A stretch of 64,000 nucleotides of DNA, taken from the NCBI GenBank assembly GCA_022559845.1, contig CM040128.1, forward strand, positions 72,727,247 through 72,791,246, written 5' to 3'. The notes below the pieces were generated by a model. That model had not been told where the DNA came from, ran no database searches, and saw only the letters and a list, made by a program, of their open reading frames with translations. Shown piece by piece: positions 22,501 to 34,684 of the stretch (its first letter is position 1; each line of letters begins with the position of its first letter). This stretch comes from Amorphophallus konjac. Lineage: Eukaryota > Streptophyta > Magnoliopsida > Alismatales > Araceae. The position numbers and the translations under genes were made by a program.

Positions 22501-24810
22501 TCTCTCTATATCAGGCATTGCCTGAAGAGATCGCAGAGGTCAGCACTCGGCATACTTATGAGGCCTGCTTTCTGGCCCCAATAAAAGAACAAGAGGGATG
22601 GCAACAGGTCCCTGCAAAAACCAAGAAGAAAGGCACATCTCGCCCAAAAGTGGGAGTGCAGATCCGTGGCATCACACCACGACCCACTCTGCCAGTGGTA
22701 GCACCTGTGTAGGCCAATCCACCAGCAGTCATCAGAATACCTACACACAACCGGAGAAGGCAGACTCCATTGCCAATGGTCAAGGAAATTAGTCCAGAAG
22801 CCCGGCGACTGCATGACTATATAAATGGGCTAGATGAATATGTACAGCCCGAACTAGAGCCTTTACTTGTATGGGATTATGTCCCGTGGCAGGAATTAGA
22901 ACAGCTTTCACTAAAGCAGGAAGAGGAAGCTGACAAAGCACCAGACAAAGATGGCATCTTGTTCTGGGGGCAGGCGCCAGCCGAAGAAAAGAAAAGGAGA
23001 CAAAGAAAGAAAAGACGGGCCAGCAAGGCTACAAAGGATGCAGTCCTTTCTTGTAACACCCTCTCTGCTCTGTTCAATTTGCCTAGTGAAGAGGATGAAG
23101 AAGAGATATGCTTCGCACCCGCCACTAGGGGAAGTCAGGTATTAGCCACAACTGCTGCGCATGCAACCCGGTCAGGCCGAAAATGGGGGCGTCGGCCGCC
23201 CGCCAACCACAATATCATCTTCGGGCGGGAACATCCCTATAAGATACCTCCTCCGGAGATCAGGGGAGTCCAGATCCCTCCTCCGTCAGGCCTTTATAAC
23301 CAGAGTAGGGGCAACATTGCCACTCCCTCCTTCTTGGAATTCCTAAAGATGTCAAAGGGGAAGCAGCCATGCCACGATGCCGACCCTATAGCAGGGGGCA
23401 TTCACTTGCAGCTCCAGCAATCTTCCGGATTTCTGGATGAAGATGAAGCTTGCCCGATGGCAGCCAATGAGGGACAGCAGGAAGATGACACCAAACAGAA
23501 GGGTGCAACCTTAGAGCCCGATGAAGCAGGCCCATCAGGGGCCACGGTTCAAGACTCTCCCAAGCCCAGGTGAGCAGAAGAAATGAAGTTGTCCAACGTC
23601 TGAGCAGGAAGCCAAGTAGTCAAGTTATTGAAAAGGCACCTGGAGAGATTCACTGTTTGAGAAATCCTCTCTCTGAGTGAAGAGACCCGATAGGCGATCA
23701 TTACTGCTCTCCAGACGCCTGCACAATATGAAGCATGTTTGGCTGAAACACTGTCGGAAGGCAATATAACTTTCACTCAAGAGGACAAGCTGCTCCCCAC
23801 TACCAGCCAGAATAGGCCGATGTATATGAAAGGACATCTGAATGGCCGGGAGCTGAACAGAATCTTGGTGGATCCCAGGGTAGCTGTCAACATCCTGCCA
23901 TACAGGATATATCAGAGGCACTACTTTAACATGCGCCTAAAAAAAGTCAGAGATATGCGTATTACCGGCTTCAACCAGAAGGGTGAAGTGTCGCTAGGAG
24001 TAGCAGAATTCACACACACTCTGGCGGACTTTATTACGAGGGTGCAGTTTCATGTCATCGATTCCCGCACCTCATACAAGGCGCTGCTTGGCCTCCCTTG
24101 GCTACATGAGAACATGGTGGTGCCCTCCACGCTTCACCAGTGCATCAAATACAACCTGGAAGGGAAGGAGGAAAGAGTATTTGCTGATCTTCACCCGTTC
24201 GAAGTGTTCGAATGTCACCTGGCGGACGCTCCTCTATATGCAGAACGGTCGCAGAAGACCTCTGAAGCCAAGACCTCTACCGGCGCATCAAAAGGCACCT
24301 CCGGCGCCGACTGGTTCCCTTCGCCGCCACGCGGGTATGTTAATCCCAAGATGGTTTCACACATCACCGTCACCGGGGACGTGGGCAGAGTAGCACCTAG
24401 CGCCATCTACCCCGAAGCTAATGAAGCCAAGGTCGACCAGCAGCACGACCACATCGGGATCCCGGAAGGCCTTACCAAGCCAATTCTTGGCCTCGATAAT
24501 ATCACTGTCGAACCTTTCAAAGCTTGGGAGGTGGCGCAGATAAATGGCCCTAGCAGCTTGTTTTACACGGCTGAGGAGCACCCTACACGGCAGGATAATG
24601 ATTGTCATCTGCCTGAAGATATAGAAGACCGGTCAGTTCCCGTTCAGGGGTTGGCATTTATAACAAATTGAATGGCCAAGATGTTCCAGAAACAGCACAT
24701 CACCTCTGGTCAGCCTCGCAAGAAGAAAGAAGCATTCCAGAAACTGTGGTATCCCGCAAGCCTGGACAAAGAGCTGAGACGTGTCTCTCAACACCCAGGG
24801 TTGGGCTTCA
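19569..24810 (+). pseudogene. gag: Tat-2 gag-protease reading frame with many stops
   Basis: A single frame runs for about 1,750 codons from MTSSGLTALAF at 19569. The Retrotrans_gag core lies near 21530-22000 (ISKPPKFDKFNGKGSPKEH, FEWYSSLL, RQREDETAHEYIKRWR). A charged linker follows, then a protease-like domain near 23840-24120 (NGRELNRILVD, VNILPYRIYQ, LLGLPWLH). The catalytic D-T/S-G is replaced by D-P-R, so the protease would be inactive. At least ten stops interrupt the frame, among them 21081 TAG, 22119 TAG, 22290 TAG, 22710 TAG and 23571 TGA. Several fall where Gln fits the context. No second frame shares the coding, so this is one decayed polyprotein. It continues in phase at 31537. 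Confidence 0.82.
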
Positions 24811-26981
24811 TGATGCGGGACGGGACCACGGACACAACAAGCTCGCGATCGTCCCTTGATGAGGGAAGCGTCGGACGTGCACGGTTGAGAAACCGGCAAG
24901 AGCTAGGGTGGTCGGCTCGCACTTTCGTGCCCAGATCGGGTCACGGGACGGTAACGCTCACTCTCGTAGCAGCGGTGATACAAAAAGAAAGCGAGCTAGT
25001 TACCCTATCATGCTCTCTAGCAGCGGCATAAACAAGCATATATGAGAATTAAGCAAAATGCCAAGTAAAGAGCGAAGACGATACCTCCACGCGCTCGGCG
25101 TGGGGATGACGGACCCGGCCGATCTCGCACTCCCGGGACAGTTAATACATAAAGATTACAGCAATGATGTAAAGCCCACTCCACGCAGGGAGGTAAAGGG
25201 TGACACAATGGAGCCCGGGAGGGCCGATTTCGGGTTGACGGGCGGCTTTCCGCGTAGCTTCGGCAACACCCGAACTAGTGACGGTGGGGCCCACGTGCTG
25301 TCCGGAGGGGCCGTGTGGGACCCGGTGTCACCACTGTGGTGGGGACACTGGTGGAGGCGATCCCCGGGCTGGCGGCACGCTGGAACGTCGCCCGGAGGTC
25401 GGGCGGCTCCGATCGGCACCCGTCGGGTTTGCTGTCCACGGGCTGGTTGCTGCTGTTTTACAGCGCGCGCTCCGGCGAGAATGGGCGCTGCGATCAGATC
25501 CGATGTCGGATTGACACGAAATTAGCGCCGTTGGAAAGCTGACTCGAAGTACTTCAATGTAGGCCTAGAGATCTGGCCTGGATCTTCGCTGATCTTGACT
25601 TATGGAATTTACAACCTCCTATTGTACAGTAACTAAACACTCAGATCTGCAGAGCTGATCTCTGATAACTGCCATTGACCGCTAGGAAGAACTTGGATTC
25701 AGACTTCGACTTCTTCATGAAAGTTGTAGGATTTGGAGTTGGGAAGATGGAAAAGTTGGTTTGGATACGTTTGGATGTGTATATGAATTTCTATGATTTG
25801 TTTACTGGAAGAAGGTCGAATCTGAGATCTGGCTGGAGGTACTGTAGCTCCGGTAGAACATGAATTTTTAAAAATAGGTAAAGGACTCAAAAAAAATTAA
25901 TAAAAATGGTGGTGGTAGGGAAAAATGGACAGAAACCCCAGTTAAATTGGGAGGGCAAAAGAAATTCAAAAGGGTGGTAGAAGGGGACGAACTCAAAGGT
26001 TCTGTCACTGTAGACAGAGACAGATCTGATTTGAGTTTGGGGAATGAACGAAGTGGAAACAATATGAAACGGGGGAATTTGGAGCTGAATTGTTTTGTGG
26101 AGAAGGGTCTATAAGGTAGGAACCAACCCTCAAAATTTGAAGTCGATCTGAACTCGTGGCTGACTTGAGGAATTTCCGAGCTTCACCTCTGTCCAGCAAG
26201 ACAGAACACCAAAATTGATCCCGTGGCGGCTCGAAGGCGGCACGAACGGCGGCGGCGGCGGCACCGGTGATGATCAGAGGTTGAGAGGGGATGAAGGGAG
26301 GTAGAACCACTCTAGATCTGGGGTTGAAGGTGGAAGAACAGCAGGGGGAGGAGAGAGGGGCGCACCAAGCTCCAAGAGGCTCAACAATTTTCTGATTTTT
26401 TCATTGAATTTCTTATGAAAATACAACATTATATATGACTCCAATCAAATCTAATATGGACCCTTGGATCAAGGGTTGGGGATTGAATGGCTGAGATGAG
26501 GTGTGAATAACACACCAAATACAATTGTTTAATCCACCTTGACCATCTCCATTCAACCTTAGACTAATTACATTCAAACACCACCTAACTAGCCTAATAA
26601 GGCCAAAAGAGGGGGCGCCCCCTTCATGGGCCTCTCTTGGGCCTAGGCTGGTCCAAGGGCAGCCAACCCAACCCATTAACTCAAGTCTAGACTTGGGCCT
26701 TCCAAGTCTTGGTGGCCCATGAGAGGGAGTGGCCCAATTGGGCCTTAAATGACTAATAAGGTCCATAAGGGTGGCACTTGGTCCAATATGAACTAGGCTT
26801 TCTAATGGACTCTACTAATAGCAATCTAACCTTGGACTTAACATAACAAATGGCCCATTGGCTTGATATAAGCCTTACAAGGAGCCCAAAAGAAAGAAAA
26901 TACACAATTACAATCTCATACAAGCCATAACTCACAAATACACTTCACCCGTGTAATGAAATCGCCTTTGATGCCCCATCA
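24811..26981 (-). repeat. TR-GAG 3' LTR (left copy)
   Basis: The copy starts TGATGCGGGACGGGACC and ends GATGCCCCATCA on the + strand. It aligns base for base, without net length change, to 29361-31531. Frames of 60-155 codons inside it occur at the same places in the other copy and are LTR sequence, not separate genes. Confidence 0.93.
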
Positions 26982-26990
26982 ATTCTCCCC
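26982..26990 (-). promoter_or_regulatory. Polypurine tract of TR-GAG
   Basis: On the minus strand CGGGGAGAAT immediately precedes the LTR start TGATGGGGC. It is a short purine run in the correct position and fixes the element's orientation. Confidence 0.65.
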
Positions 26991-27465
26991 GGGTGGGAGG
27001 AACTCGACCCCGTCGAGTAGGGGTATGGCTGCTCCGGTACTCCGGCGGATCTGTCACCGTGCCAAGTAACGTGGGTATGCTCCACTCCAAGTGATCGGCA
27101 CCTGCTCATTCCATATATACTCGATATGCGCACTGCTATGGCTGAAGGTGGTCACTCCGAAGGGGCACTCTCAAAGGAAGGAAACAGCTCGAAGACTCAC
27201 TAGGAATCACCGCTGAGTCCCTATAGGTGACTGATCCGGATATAGAAGTAAAACCGATCACATACTCATCAAGTGAGTCGACTCGCTTCACACTCATAAG
27301 AGAACGACACGAGTTTGCATAAGACACATGCAGACTCACCATGCACTGACACACGAATGCAAACCATGCAAACAATCGACTCAAAATCACCACACAAACA
27401 AACCACACAAAGAAAGCACACTGACTCATGCACGACTCTAGACTAAGGTGGTAGCATCAAACCCA
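26991..27465. other. TR-GAG region after gag
   Basis: About 475 bases between the gag stop and the polypurine tract. No protease or RT motif occurs in any frame, which is the main evidence that the element is gag-only and not a frame-shifted autonomous copy. Confidence 0.7.
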
Positions 27466-29073
27466 CTAGGTGGCGACATCCTGGGCGGCCGAAGGGTCGC
27501 CCAGCTCTTCCCCCATGGCATAGTATTCATCGGCCAGTGCCTCGTCGGCCTCGTAATCGACATGCTCAAGCTCGGGAGGCGCGGATCCTCCAACACCTAA
27601 GGCTAGGGTGGTGCGAGCGGGACACTCACTAGCAATGTGGCCGTACCCGTGACAGTGGAAACATTGTATTCGCGATCGACTACTCTCCCTGATAAGAGGG
27701 GCCTTACCCTTATCATCCCGCCGGGTAGGGGGTGTAGGCAACAATGGGGGAGGTGTAGGAGCCTTGGACAAGAGTGGAGGGGGTGCCGGTGCCAGAGGAC
27801 GGGCTATAGGAGCTGGGGGACGGGCAAAGGGTGCCGGTGGTTGGGATGGAAATAGATCCCGGGGTGGAGGAGGGCGAGGCCGTGGAGCGAAGTGCTCCTG
27901 ACGGGTGGGCTCCTGAGGTCGAGCCATGGGAGGCCGCTGATGTGGGCCTATAGAGTGACGGGGCTCGGTACTACGGAGAGGGGTGGGGCCCAACCGATGG
28001 CTAGACTCGAACTCTCCCTCAAATTGCTCCATCTCGAGAGCAACCTGATATGCCTCTTCCAACGTCTTGGCATTGCGGCGGAAAAGCTCATACTGGTAGT
28101 GTGGCCGCAAACCACGTCGAAAGCGGGACACGGGCATGGTACTCTCCTCCGTGACACCACATCGGAGAAAGTACTCATCAAACTCCGTGATGTATTCGGA
28201 GACGGACCGGTCTCCCTGGCTAAGACTTTGCCATCTATCGATGAGTCGCTGGCGGTATGTGGGAGGAAGGTACTTTTGCCGAAGTTTATTCTTCATCTCG
28301 GCCCATGTGTCGATCGGGGGTTCTAGCCGCTGAAGTAGCAGGCTCTCCACATTCTTCCAATAGGTTTGTGCCTGCCCCATGAGTTTCATGGTGGCAAATC
28401 AGACCCTTCGACGCTCCGACATATCATACCATTCAAAATAACGGTCCATGCCAAACTCCCAATCTAGGTAGACTTTCGGATCCAAAGACCCGTAAAAAGC
28501 GGGAGGATCCGCTCGCACGGTCTTAAGGACCCGATCATCATCCTCATCTCGTTGTGGCTGAAAACCACGACGGCGTTGACCATACCCCTCGTAGGCATTG
28601 TCGGACCCATAGTCCTCGAGACCAAGGTCACGGTGTGGTAGTTGGGGAACCCGAGGAGGGGCGGGTGGAGGAACCAGTGGTGGCTGGTTTTGGGCCGAGG
28701 GAGCGGCCTGGACTTGGGCCATGGGAGCGGGTGGGACTTGGGCCCCCGCGGGAGGAGGTGCGGGTGGACCTTGGGCTGCCCCAGGAGGGTCCCCGTGTGA
28801 CATCCTATCTAACCGCCCAACGAGGTCTTGGACCGACCTATCGGAGTTTTCCATGCGTCCCTCCATGGCCCTAAGGCGACCATCCATATTCTCGGAGAAG
28901 GTCCGAAAGTTAGCATCGGATTGGTCCAACCTAGCCATAATGGCCATCATCGCCTCTTGTAGGGAGTGGAAGTCTCCCGAGGTATCCCGTGGGTTGGCCA
29001 TAGGTGGGGGTGGGGGTGAGTACCGAGTACCCCGACGAGTGGGCATGCAAACACACCGACTAGAGCAAAACAC
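27466..29073 (-). pseudogene. gag: TR-GAG Gag protein (one internal stop)
   Basis: The minus-strand frame of 535 codons has a single TGA at 28401-28399, so it is nearly intact. Residues about 1-140 are rich in Pro and Gln, with a helical stretch before them. The Retrotrans_gag core follows (PPAFYGSLDPKVYLDWE, YFEWYDM, then KLMGQAQTYWKNVE, YRQRLIDRWQSLSQGDRSV, EYITEFDEYFLRCG). A Pro-rich segment comes next, then a CCHC zinc knuckle with C-x2-C-x4-H-x4-C spacing (CFHCHGYGHIASEC). The expected role is capsid formation and RNA packaging. The TGA sits in an Arg-rich stretch and is probably a former CGA. Another possible start could include a few residues upstream. Confidence 0.88.
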
Positions 29074-29342
29074 ACTAATGCAAAATGATGCGCCTAGACT
29101 TAACCAAAACTCGGTACGCGGCGGAGATAATCGACCCGAAGGTCACTCGCACAAGTGTGCGGCCTTCCCGATAGGCGTAACCTAACGGTCGGACAACACC
29201 TTTCTATATATCGAGTAAAGGGATGTATGCGAAAAGACACTCTTTTTTGTGTTTTAAAACAATGATGACCCTAAACACGACTTAGACCGACTGATGACTA
29301 GACGTAAATGACACTCTTTTTTTTTTGACACCCTAGACTCAA

Positions 29343-29357
29343 CTCGCTCTGATACCA
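29343..29357 (-). promoter_or_regulatory. Primer-binding site of TR-GAG (initiator Met)
   Basis: On the minus strand TGGTATCAGAGCGAG lies three bases after the 5' LTR end. It matches the usual plant site complementary to the 3' end of initiator tRNA-Met. Confidence 0.85.
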
Positions 29358-29360
29358 AAT

Positions 29361-31531
29361 TGATGCGGGACGGGACCACGGACACAACAAGCTCGCGATC
29401 GTCCCTTGATGAGGGAAGCGTCGGACGTGCACGGTTGAGAAACCGGCAAGAGCTAGGGTGGTCGGCTCGCACTTTCGTGCCCGGATCGGGTCACGGGACG
29501 GTAACGCTCACTCTCGTAGCAGCGGTGATACAAAAAGAAAGCGAGCTAGTTACCCTATCATGCTCTCTAGTAGCGGCATAAACAAGCATATATGAGAATT
29601 AAGCAAAATGCCAAGTAAAGAGCGAAGACGATACCTCCACGCGCTCGGCGTGGGGACGACGGACCCGGCCGATCTCGCACTCCCGGGACAGTTAATACAT
29701 AAAGATTACAGCAATGATGTAAAGCCCACTCCACGCAGGGAGGTAAAGGGTGACACAATGGAGCCCGGGAGGGCCGATTTCGGGTTGACGGGCGGCTTTC
29801 CGCGTAGCTTCGGCAACACCCGAACTAGTGACGGTGGGGCCCACGTGCTGTCCGGAGGGGCCGTGTGGGACCCGATGTCACCACTGTGGTGGGGACACTG
29901 GTGGAGGCAATCCCCGTGCTGGCGGCACGCTGGAACGTCGCCCGGAGGTCGGGCGGCTCCGATCGGCACCCGTCGGGTTTGCTGTCCACGGGCTGGTTGC
30001 TGCTGTTTTGCAGCGTGCGCTCCGGCGAGAATGGGCGCTGCGATCAGATCCGATGTCGGATTGACACAAAATTAGCACCGTTGGAAAGCTGACTCAAAGT
30101 ACTTCAATGTAGGCCTAGAGATCTGGCCTGGATCTTCGCTGATCTTGACTTATGGAATTTACAACCTCATGTTGTACAGTAACTAAACACTCAGATCTGC
30201 TGAGCTGATCTCTGATAACTGCCGTTGACCGCTAGGAAGAACTTGGATTCAGACTTCGACTTCTTCATGAAAGTTGTAGTATTTTGAGTTGGGAAGATGG
30301 AAAAGTTGGTTTGGATACGTTTGGATGTGTCTATGAATTTCTATGATTTGTTTACTGGAAGAATGTCGAATCTGAGATCTGGCTGGAGGTACTGTAGCTC
30401 CGGTAGAACATGAATTTTGAAAAATAGGTAAAAGACTCAAAAAAAATTAATAAAAATGGTGGTGGTAGGGAAAAACGGACAGAAACCCCAGTTAAATTGG
30501 GAGGGAAAAATAAATTCAAAAGGGTGGTAGAAGGGGATGAACTCAAAGGTTCTGTCACTGTAGACAGAGACAGATCTGATTTGAGTTTGGGGAATGAACG
30601 AAGTGGAAACAATATGAAACGGGGGAATGTGGAGCTGGATTTTTTTGTGGAGAAGGGTCTATAAGGTAGGAACCATCCCTCAACATTTGAAGTCGATCTG
30701 AACTCGTGGCTGACTTGAGGAATTTCCGAGCTTCACCTCTATCCAGCAAGACAGAACACCAAAATTGATCCCGTGGCGGCTCGAAGGCGGCACGAACGGT
30801 GGCGGCGGCGGCACCGGTGATGATCAGAGGTTGAGAGGGGATGAAGGGAGGTAGAACCACTCTAGATCTGGGGTTGAAGGTGGAAGAACAGCAGGGGGAG
30901 GAGAGAGGGGCGCACCAAGCTCCAAGAGGCTCAACAATTTTCTGATTTTTTCATTGAATTTCTTATGAAAATACAACATTATATATGACTCCAATCAAAT
31001 CTAATATGGACCCTTGGATCAAGGGTTGGGGATTGAATGGCTGAGATGAGGTGTGAACAACACACCAAATACAATTGTTTAATCCACCTTGACCATCTCC
31101 ATTCAACCTTAGACTAATTACATTCAAACACCACCTAACTAGCCTAATAAGGCCAAAAGAGGGGGCGCCCCCTTCATGGGCCTCTCTTGGGCCTAGGCTG
31201 GTCCAAGGGCAGCCAACCCAACCCATTAACTCAAGTTTAGACTTGGGCCTTCCAAGTCTTGGTGGCCCATGAGAGGGAGTGGCCCAATTGGGCCTTAAAT
31301 GACTAATAAGGTCCATAAGGGTGGCACTTGGTCCAATATGAACTAGGCTTTCTAATGGACTCTACTAATAGCAATCTAACCTTGGACTTAACATAACAAA
31401 TGGCCCATTGGCTTGATATAAGTCTTACAAGGAGCCCAAAAGAAAGAAAATACACAATTACAATCTCATACAAGCCATAACTCACAAATACACTTCACCC
31501 GTGTAATGAAATCGCCTTTGATGCCCCATCA
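29361..31531 (-). repeat. TR-GAG 5' LTR (right copy)
   Basis: This is the partner of 24811-26981 and lies next to the primer site, hence the 5' LTR in element orientation. It ends TGATG...CATCA. Differences from the other copy are scattered substitutions, many of them C/T or G/A. Confidence 0.93.
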
Positions 31532-31536
31532 CTTCA

Positions 31537-32126
31537 CCCTCGAGGAATACTATTATGGCGAGCGCTATGAAGTGGACACCATCTCTGCTTTCTACCCGAC
31601 TGAAGATAACTCACTGGGGGCAACTTTCGATGAACACCCAGCAGAGGCTGAGCATACTGAATCAGCTCGACCAAGAGACTTGGAATCAGAAACCATATTC
31701 CCTTGCCGATGTTGGGAGCAGGTTTATCCTGAGGAAGCGGCTCTTCAGACCAAATTTGACATGGCTAGCAGTAGCGAAGCTGAAGATACTAAAGAAACAA
31801 GGTTGCCTTCCTCCAGTTACCCTCCTCTGATGATGATGTCAGCACCTCTCGAACCGATCATGGAAGCTTTTTCCAAGCCTGATCAAGAGGTGAATGCTGC
31901 TAGAAAAGAAAAGGCTACCTCCACTGAAGATATGGCAATCCAGGGAGGTGGGGCGCGCTTGTCTTTTGTTGTGAAGCCGCAATGCTGCTCTAGCACGACA
32001 ACAAACGGCCACCAGCCCTTCAGGGCTGCAAACACATCTCCAAGGGCCGAGGTGGAACAGAATGAAGAGGCTGAGGTACTCGAGCTTGAAGTGATATACC
32101 CGACCTTATCGACCTCCAGCCGGCAC
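31537..32126 (+). pseudogene. pol: Tat-2 protease-RT linker segment
   Basis: This open segment continues the Tat-2 frame after the TR-GAG insertion (TLEEYYYGERYEVDTIS...). It is acidic, rich in Glu and Ser, and has no catalytic motif. It is cut at 32126 by element A. Comparable weakly conserved linkers separate protease and RT in Tat elements. The frame after element A is displaced by one base. Confidence 0.75.
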
Positions 32127-33828
32127 TGTAGATCTAATTAAAATCCACTAAAAAACAATAAAAAGCATGCAATATCGTGGTGAAATGTGGGAAAGGGAAA
32201 AAGAAAAGGGAGCATATGTGGATGCTAATGGAGGGTGATCGCCAGAGACCGCGGGCCCAAAAGGATATAATCGATAATAATAGAGGGATCGCGAATATAA
32301 ATACCTCAAAAGGATGCAGGGGATGTGAGTGATTTCCTTCCCTTCCTACCGGCCGGCCAATGGAGGGAGTTCTTCTTTGATTACCCTTGTGAAATAAAGA
32401 CAACAACCAATAAAAGATGAGAATTAGAACTAAGGTGAGTGTAGCATCAAATTCATGATAAAGATAAGCATGAAAATCATATATAAGAACACACCTTGTT
32501 CGGTGTTGCCCACTTAAACCCCATGCGATGGGTAGGGAGATATGATGAATGAATGTAAGAAAATAAAGTGTGCAAGTGTTGCACTATGAAAGTTCAACGT
32601 GGTTGAGGTAAAGAGATGAACATGTTGTAATGCATGCATGCGGTCTAAAAAAGAGCAGGGAATATATAACAGAGAATAATGAAAAGAAGGAGAAGCCTGG
32701 GATTGTTTCTCTTTTAGCTTTGATGCATGATGGGGAGGGAGTCTCCTTCAAAAGGAAGAAGCTTTGCACACAAAGAGTACTCCCTCCTGGAGCCAAGAAA
32801 ACGGCAGCACTTTCCCCTGTAAATTGAAACAAAAAAATCCTTATTTCGACAGAGCCGCAGGGACTCTATTTATAGGGGAGAATACATGGGTTTTAATCCG
32901 ATAAAGATTAGGATACTTGATTTTAGCAAGAGATAAATATTGGAAAGAGTCCTCCCGATCATAGAAAGTCATTAGAGTCCTTTCCGAAGTGAAAAGGGAC
33001 TCAAACCGGAGCAAGAACAGTGCTTGGTGGAATTCAAAAATCTGGAGGAAATGACGACTCTTCATGCTGTCGTTATTTGAAATAACGACTTCCTGAGTGT
33101 CGCGAATCAGAAAAAGCCAAAAATAAATAACGCCCCTCATTCGGGCGTCATTTAAATAACGCCCAGATGACAGTCGTTATTTTAAAACATCACAGAAAAA
33201 TGATTTTAAGGCCATTTCTCATTTTTCATTATTAGTTTCCCATTTTTTTTGGTGGATGTACATCTGACGGTGCTGATTCTATTTCCTATTTTTTCGTATT
33301 TTTCTGACACACGAAAAGTCACCAAAATACCCTTGAAAGGGCCATAGAGATATATTATAAAAAATTCCCAAATTGAATTGACGTCTCTTGCGCTGTCATC
33401 ATTTACCTTTTTCTTTATTTTTACTTTATTTAAAATCAAATAACGCCTCCTTCTATGTCGTTAATTCTTCAAAAAAATCTAAAAAATTCATAGAAAATCT
33501 AGAAAAATAGGGAAAAGACAAATGAATGGATGCCTCCTCGAAGAGGCGTCATTTCACTTTTTTTATTAATGTTATTTTTTAAAAAAAATCAAATGACGCC
33601 CCCCTCATGCCGTTAATTCTTTGAAAATTCATAAAAATAGAGAAAAATTCCCATAAAATCCAAAAAAATAGGAAAAAATAATAAAAAGGGGGAAAACGGG
33701 AAAATCTAAGAAAAATGGGGAAAAACCACTCAAATAAAGTCAATTTGAGGGTCATATTGGGGCATTATGAGGTAATATGAGATGTGCTCACAGTAATGTC
33801 ACTTTTAGAGTGTCTACAGCTGTCCCGC
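32127..33828 (-). repeat. Element A 3' LTR (left copy)
   Basis: It starts TGTAGATCTAATT and ends GTGTCTACA on the + strand and aligns throughout with 50896-52549. A TATA box on the minus strand lies at 32867-32874 (CTATTTATAGG on +). The U3 part (33050-33600) carries TAACGCCC/GGGCGTCA inverted units, for example 33128-33150. Open frames of 65-99 codons here recur in the other copy and are not genes. Confidence 0.9.
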
Positions 33829-34111
33829 CTTGGCGTATGCTTTGTAAGGGAATAGAGTGAATTGAAAAGTAGATGTCGAGGTGTGATGAGATACCCAATC
33901 AACATTACCTAATGAGAATTAAATCAAAAGTTCGAGATGAAGTAATATCGAGAAATTCAATGAAATCAACGATGTTTGGATAAAAGAGGGAGCAAATGTG
34001 CACGCGGGCACGAGGGAGACAAAAGAAGACGATCAACTTCCAGCGCGGTCGAAGTACCCTAAGTCACAAACCTGCAGGTTTCGCCATTGGAGAGCAGTTA
34101 CCAGCCAATGT
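33829..34111. other. Element A 3' interior flank
   Basis: About 280 noncoding bases between the A 3' LTR and element B. No clear polypurine tract abuts the LTR; on the minus strand the junction reads GGCGGGACAGC, only partly purine. Confidence 0.5.
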
Positions 34112-34676
34112 GGATGTGTAGTGCCCCAGAATTTATAAATAATTTTTGAATTATAAAATAATTTTTTGAAAATTATAAAGGCTTAAATAAATTAATGAAG
34201 GGGTTATTGGATTAATAAGTCAATATAAGGCTCGAAAAGGCTAATTAGTTAACCTAGCCTATCTAATAATTGTCCAAAAGGTTTATGGACCAAGCCCATC
34301 AAATTTGGCCCATATTCTAGAAGGGTAATTAGATTATTCACATATTTTAAGGATAAATAATAATTATATAAGATAATTATATGGATAAACGAATAAAAGA
34401 GTTTTATTAAATTGAAACTCCATACACGTTACATGTAACGGTCTATCGGGCGACCGCCACAGCCCTGTAACGCACCTAGGCACGACCGTTACTTCCTGCA
34501 GATTCCGTAAGGTGAGAAAATTGTAAAAAGATTGGAACTTTGAAATCCTATCTACAAGAGATCGATTTGGGATAGCTTATAACATTGCTAAGGGCTGTTA
34601 GAGATTAGGTTCTAACAAATTAAGGACTCTAGAATCGATCTAATCTTCAAATCCTAACCAAAACCCTATAAATAGG

Positions 34677-34684
34677 ACCTAGTT
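34677..34684 (+). promoter_or_regulatory. TATA box of element B LTR
   Basis: TATAAATA in the context CCCTATAAATAGGACC, about 560 bp into the LTR. In the 3' LTR the same place reads TATAAGTA (about 41429), a one-base decay. Confidence 0.65.

Larger units (their letters stand above)
24811..31531 (-). mobile_element. TR-GAG: gag-only nonautonomous LTR retrotransposon
   Basis: The 6,721-bp element on the minus strand has two 2,171-bp LTRs (TGATG...CATCA) and a 2,379-bp interior that encodes Gag but no protease, RT or integrase. CTTCA is duplicated at 24806-24810 and 31532-31536. The LTRs have equal length and differ at roughly 35 positions by eye (about 98.4% identical), so the insertion is young. 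This structure matches the class described as terminal-repeat retrotransposons with GAG domain (TR-GAG). The host Tat-2 frame resumes in phase after it. Its pol functions must come from another element. Confidence 0.92.

Noticed and set aside
25058..25525. 155-codon frame, also present at 29608-30075
   Set aside because: Both lie at the same place in the two TR-GAG LTRs. The frame is LTR sequence on the strand opposite to the element and has no recognisable domain.
28554..29185. Plus-strand frames of 106 and 154 codons
   Set aside because: They are opposite the Pro-rich part of the TR-GAG Gag; the composition (Gly/Trp/Arg-rich) is the mirror of the real frame.
32584..32832. 82-codon minus-strand frame, repeated at 51314-51562
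   Set aside because: It occurs in both LTRs of element A near the TATA box; it is duplicated because the LTRs are duplicated.
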